Shown here in pieces: positions 63,969 to 64,000 of a stretch of DNA of 64,000 nt. Position 1 is the first letter of the stretch. Each line of letters starts with the position of its first letter. The notes below the pieces were generated by a model. That model was not told the origin of the DNA and searched no databases. It was given only the letters and a program-made list of their open reading frames with translations. The stretch is from NCBI RefSeq assembly GCF_009208585.1, contig NZ_WFLN01000005.1, positions 207,470-271,469 on the forward strand, read 5' to 3'. The stretch comes from Fluviispira multicolorata (GTDB lineage Bacteria; Bdellovibrionota_B; Oligoflexia; Silvanigrellales; Silvanigrellaceae). The translations under genes were made by a program, and so were the position numbers.

Positions 63969-64000
63969 ATGAAGATTAAAACTATTTGGCAAGGAAAAGA
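63969..64000 (+). CDS. 5' end of a downstream gene (partial)
   Basis: An ATG at 63969 follows AAAAGGAAAA with suitable spacing and opens a frame reading MKIKTIWQGK before the window ends. It is probably the next gene of the nagK-nagA operon. The family cannot be judged. Confidence 0.5.
   Translation, partial: MKIKTIWQGK

Overview
The window is AT-rich (roughly two thirds A+T by eye) bacterial chromosome with tightly packed genes on both strands. Gene content fits a Gram-negative with an outer membrane: type VI secretion (T6SS), a porin, KdsD for lipopolysaccharide Kdo, System I cytochrome c maturation and an alternative-complex-III-type membrane subunit. The low GC, divergent T6SS proteins and family mix suggest a Silvanigrella/Spirobacillus-like member of the Oligoflexia/Bdellovibrionota. 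That placement is inference from general resemblance and was not tested by any search.

Layout. 1-10860 is part of a T6SS locus: tssA and an HTH protein on the plus strand converge on a minus-strand block vgrG-tssM-tssL-tssK-(barrel-like ORF)-(TssJ-like ORF). A divergent histidine kinase and sigma54 response regulator (11216-14561) adjoin it and probably regulate secretion. 14674-19313 is a haem/cytochrome c cluster: hemF, a CcmF-CcmH fusion and a possible CcmI-like protein. 19414-25352 holds a small unknown, a porin with a strong terminator, and a minus-strand group of a NagB-II type SIS protein, SohB protease and DsbD. 25459-28148 is a eukaryote-type phosphoglycerate mutase whose frame runs, through a 10-A tract, into a MazG gene that has no start codon of its own.

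28226-37818 carries an SseB-like protein, kdsD, two unknown envelope proteins, a bifunctional Rel, an MFS/POT-like carrier, an exported glutaminase and a receiver-TPR protein. 37819-39506 is an accessory patch with an IS5-family remnant and two small secreted unknowns. 39608-45428 has an orphan ActC, a divergent HolA, an APC permease, proline dehydrogenase and two small unknowns. 45874-57008 has ppdK, a NagP-like sugar carrier, xylFGH and a Fur-boxed feoA-feoB-Cys-rich protein set. 57123-59427 holds a second sigma54 regulator and a secreted unknown, followed by about 840 bases without a recognisable gene. The end carries a shikimate kinase-like protein, an alpha carbonic anhydrase, nagK and nagA.

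How the genes connect. Four scattered genes (48707, 61834, 62771 and 21258) would together form a GlcNAc route: uptake, phosphorylation, deacetylation and deamination to fructose-6-phosphate. Phosphoglycerate mutase and pyruvate phosphate dikinase lie further along central carbon metabolism. Glutaminase and proline dehydrogenase indicate amino acid use. HemF, CcmF/H, DsbD and ActC serve respiration, with Feo supplying iron. The points most worth following up are the GpmI/MazG frameshift, the TssJ-like/barrel pair split by one TGA, the HigA-like HTH protein in the T6SS operon, and the orphan ActC. I saw no tRNA, rRNA or CRISPR array.
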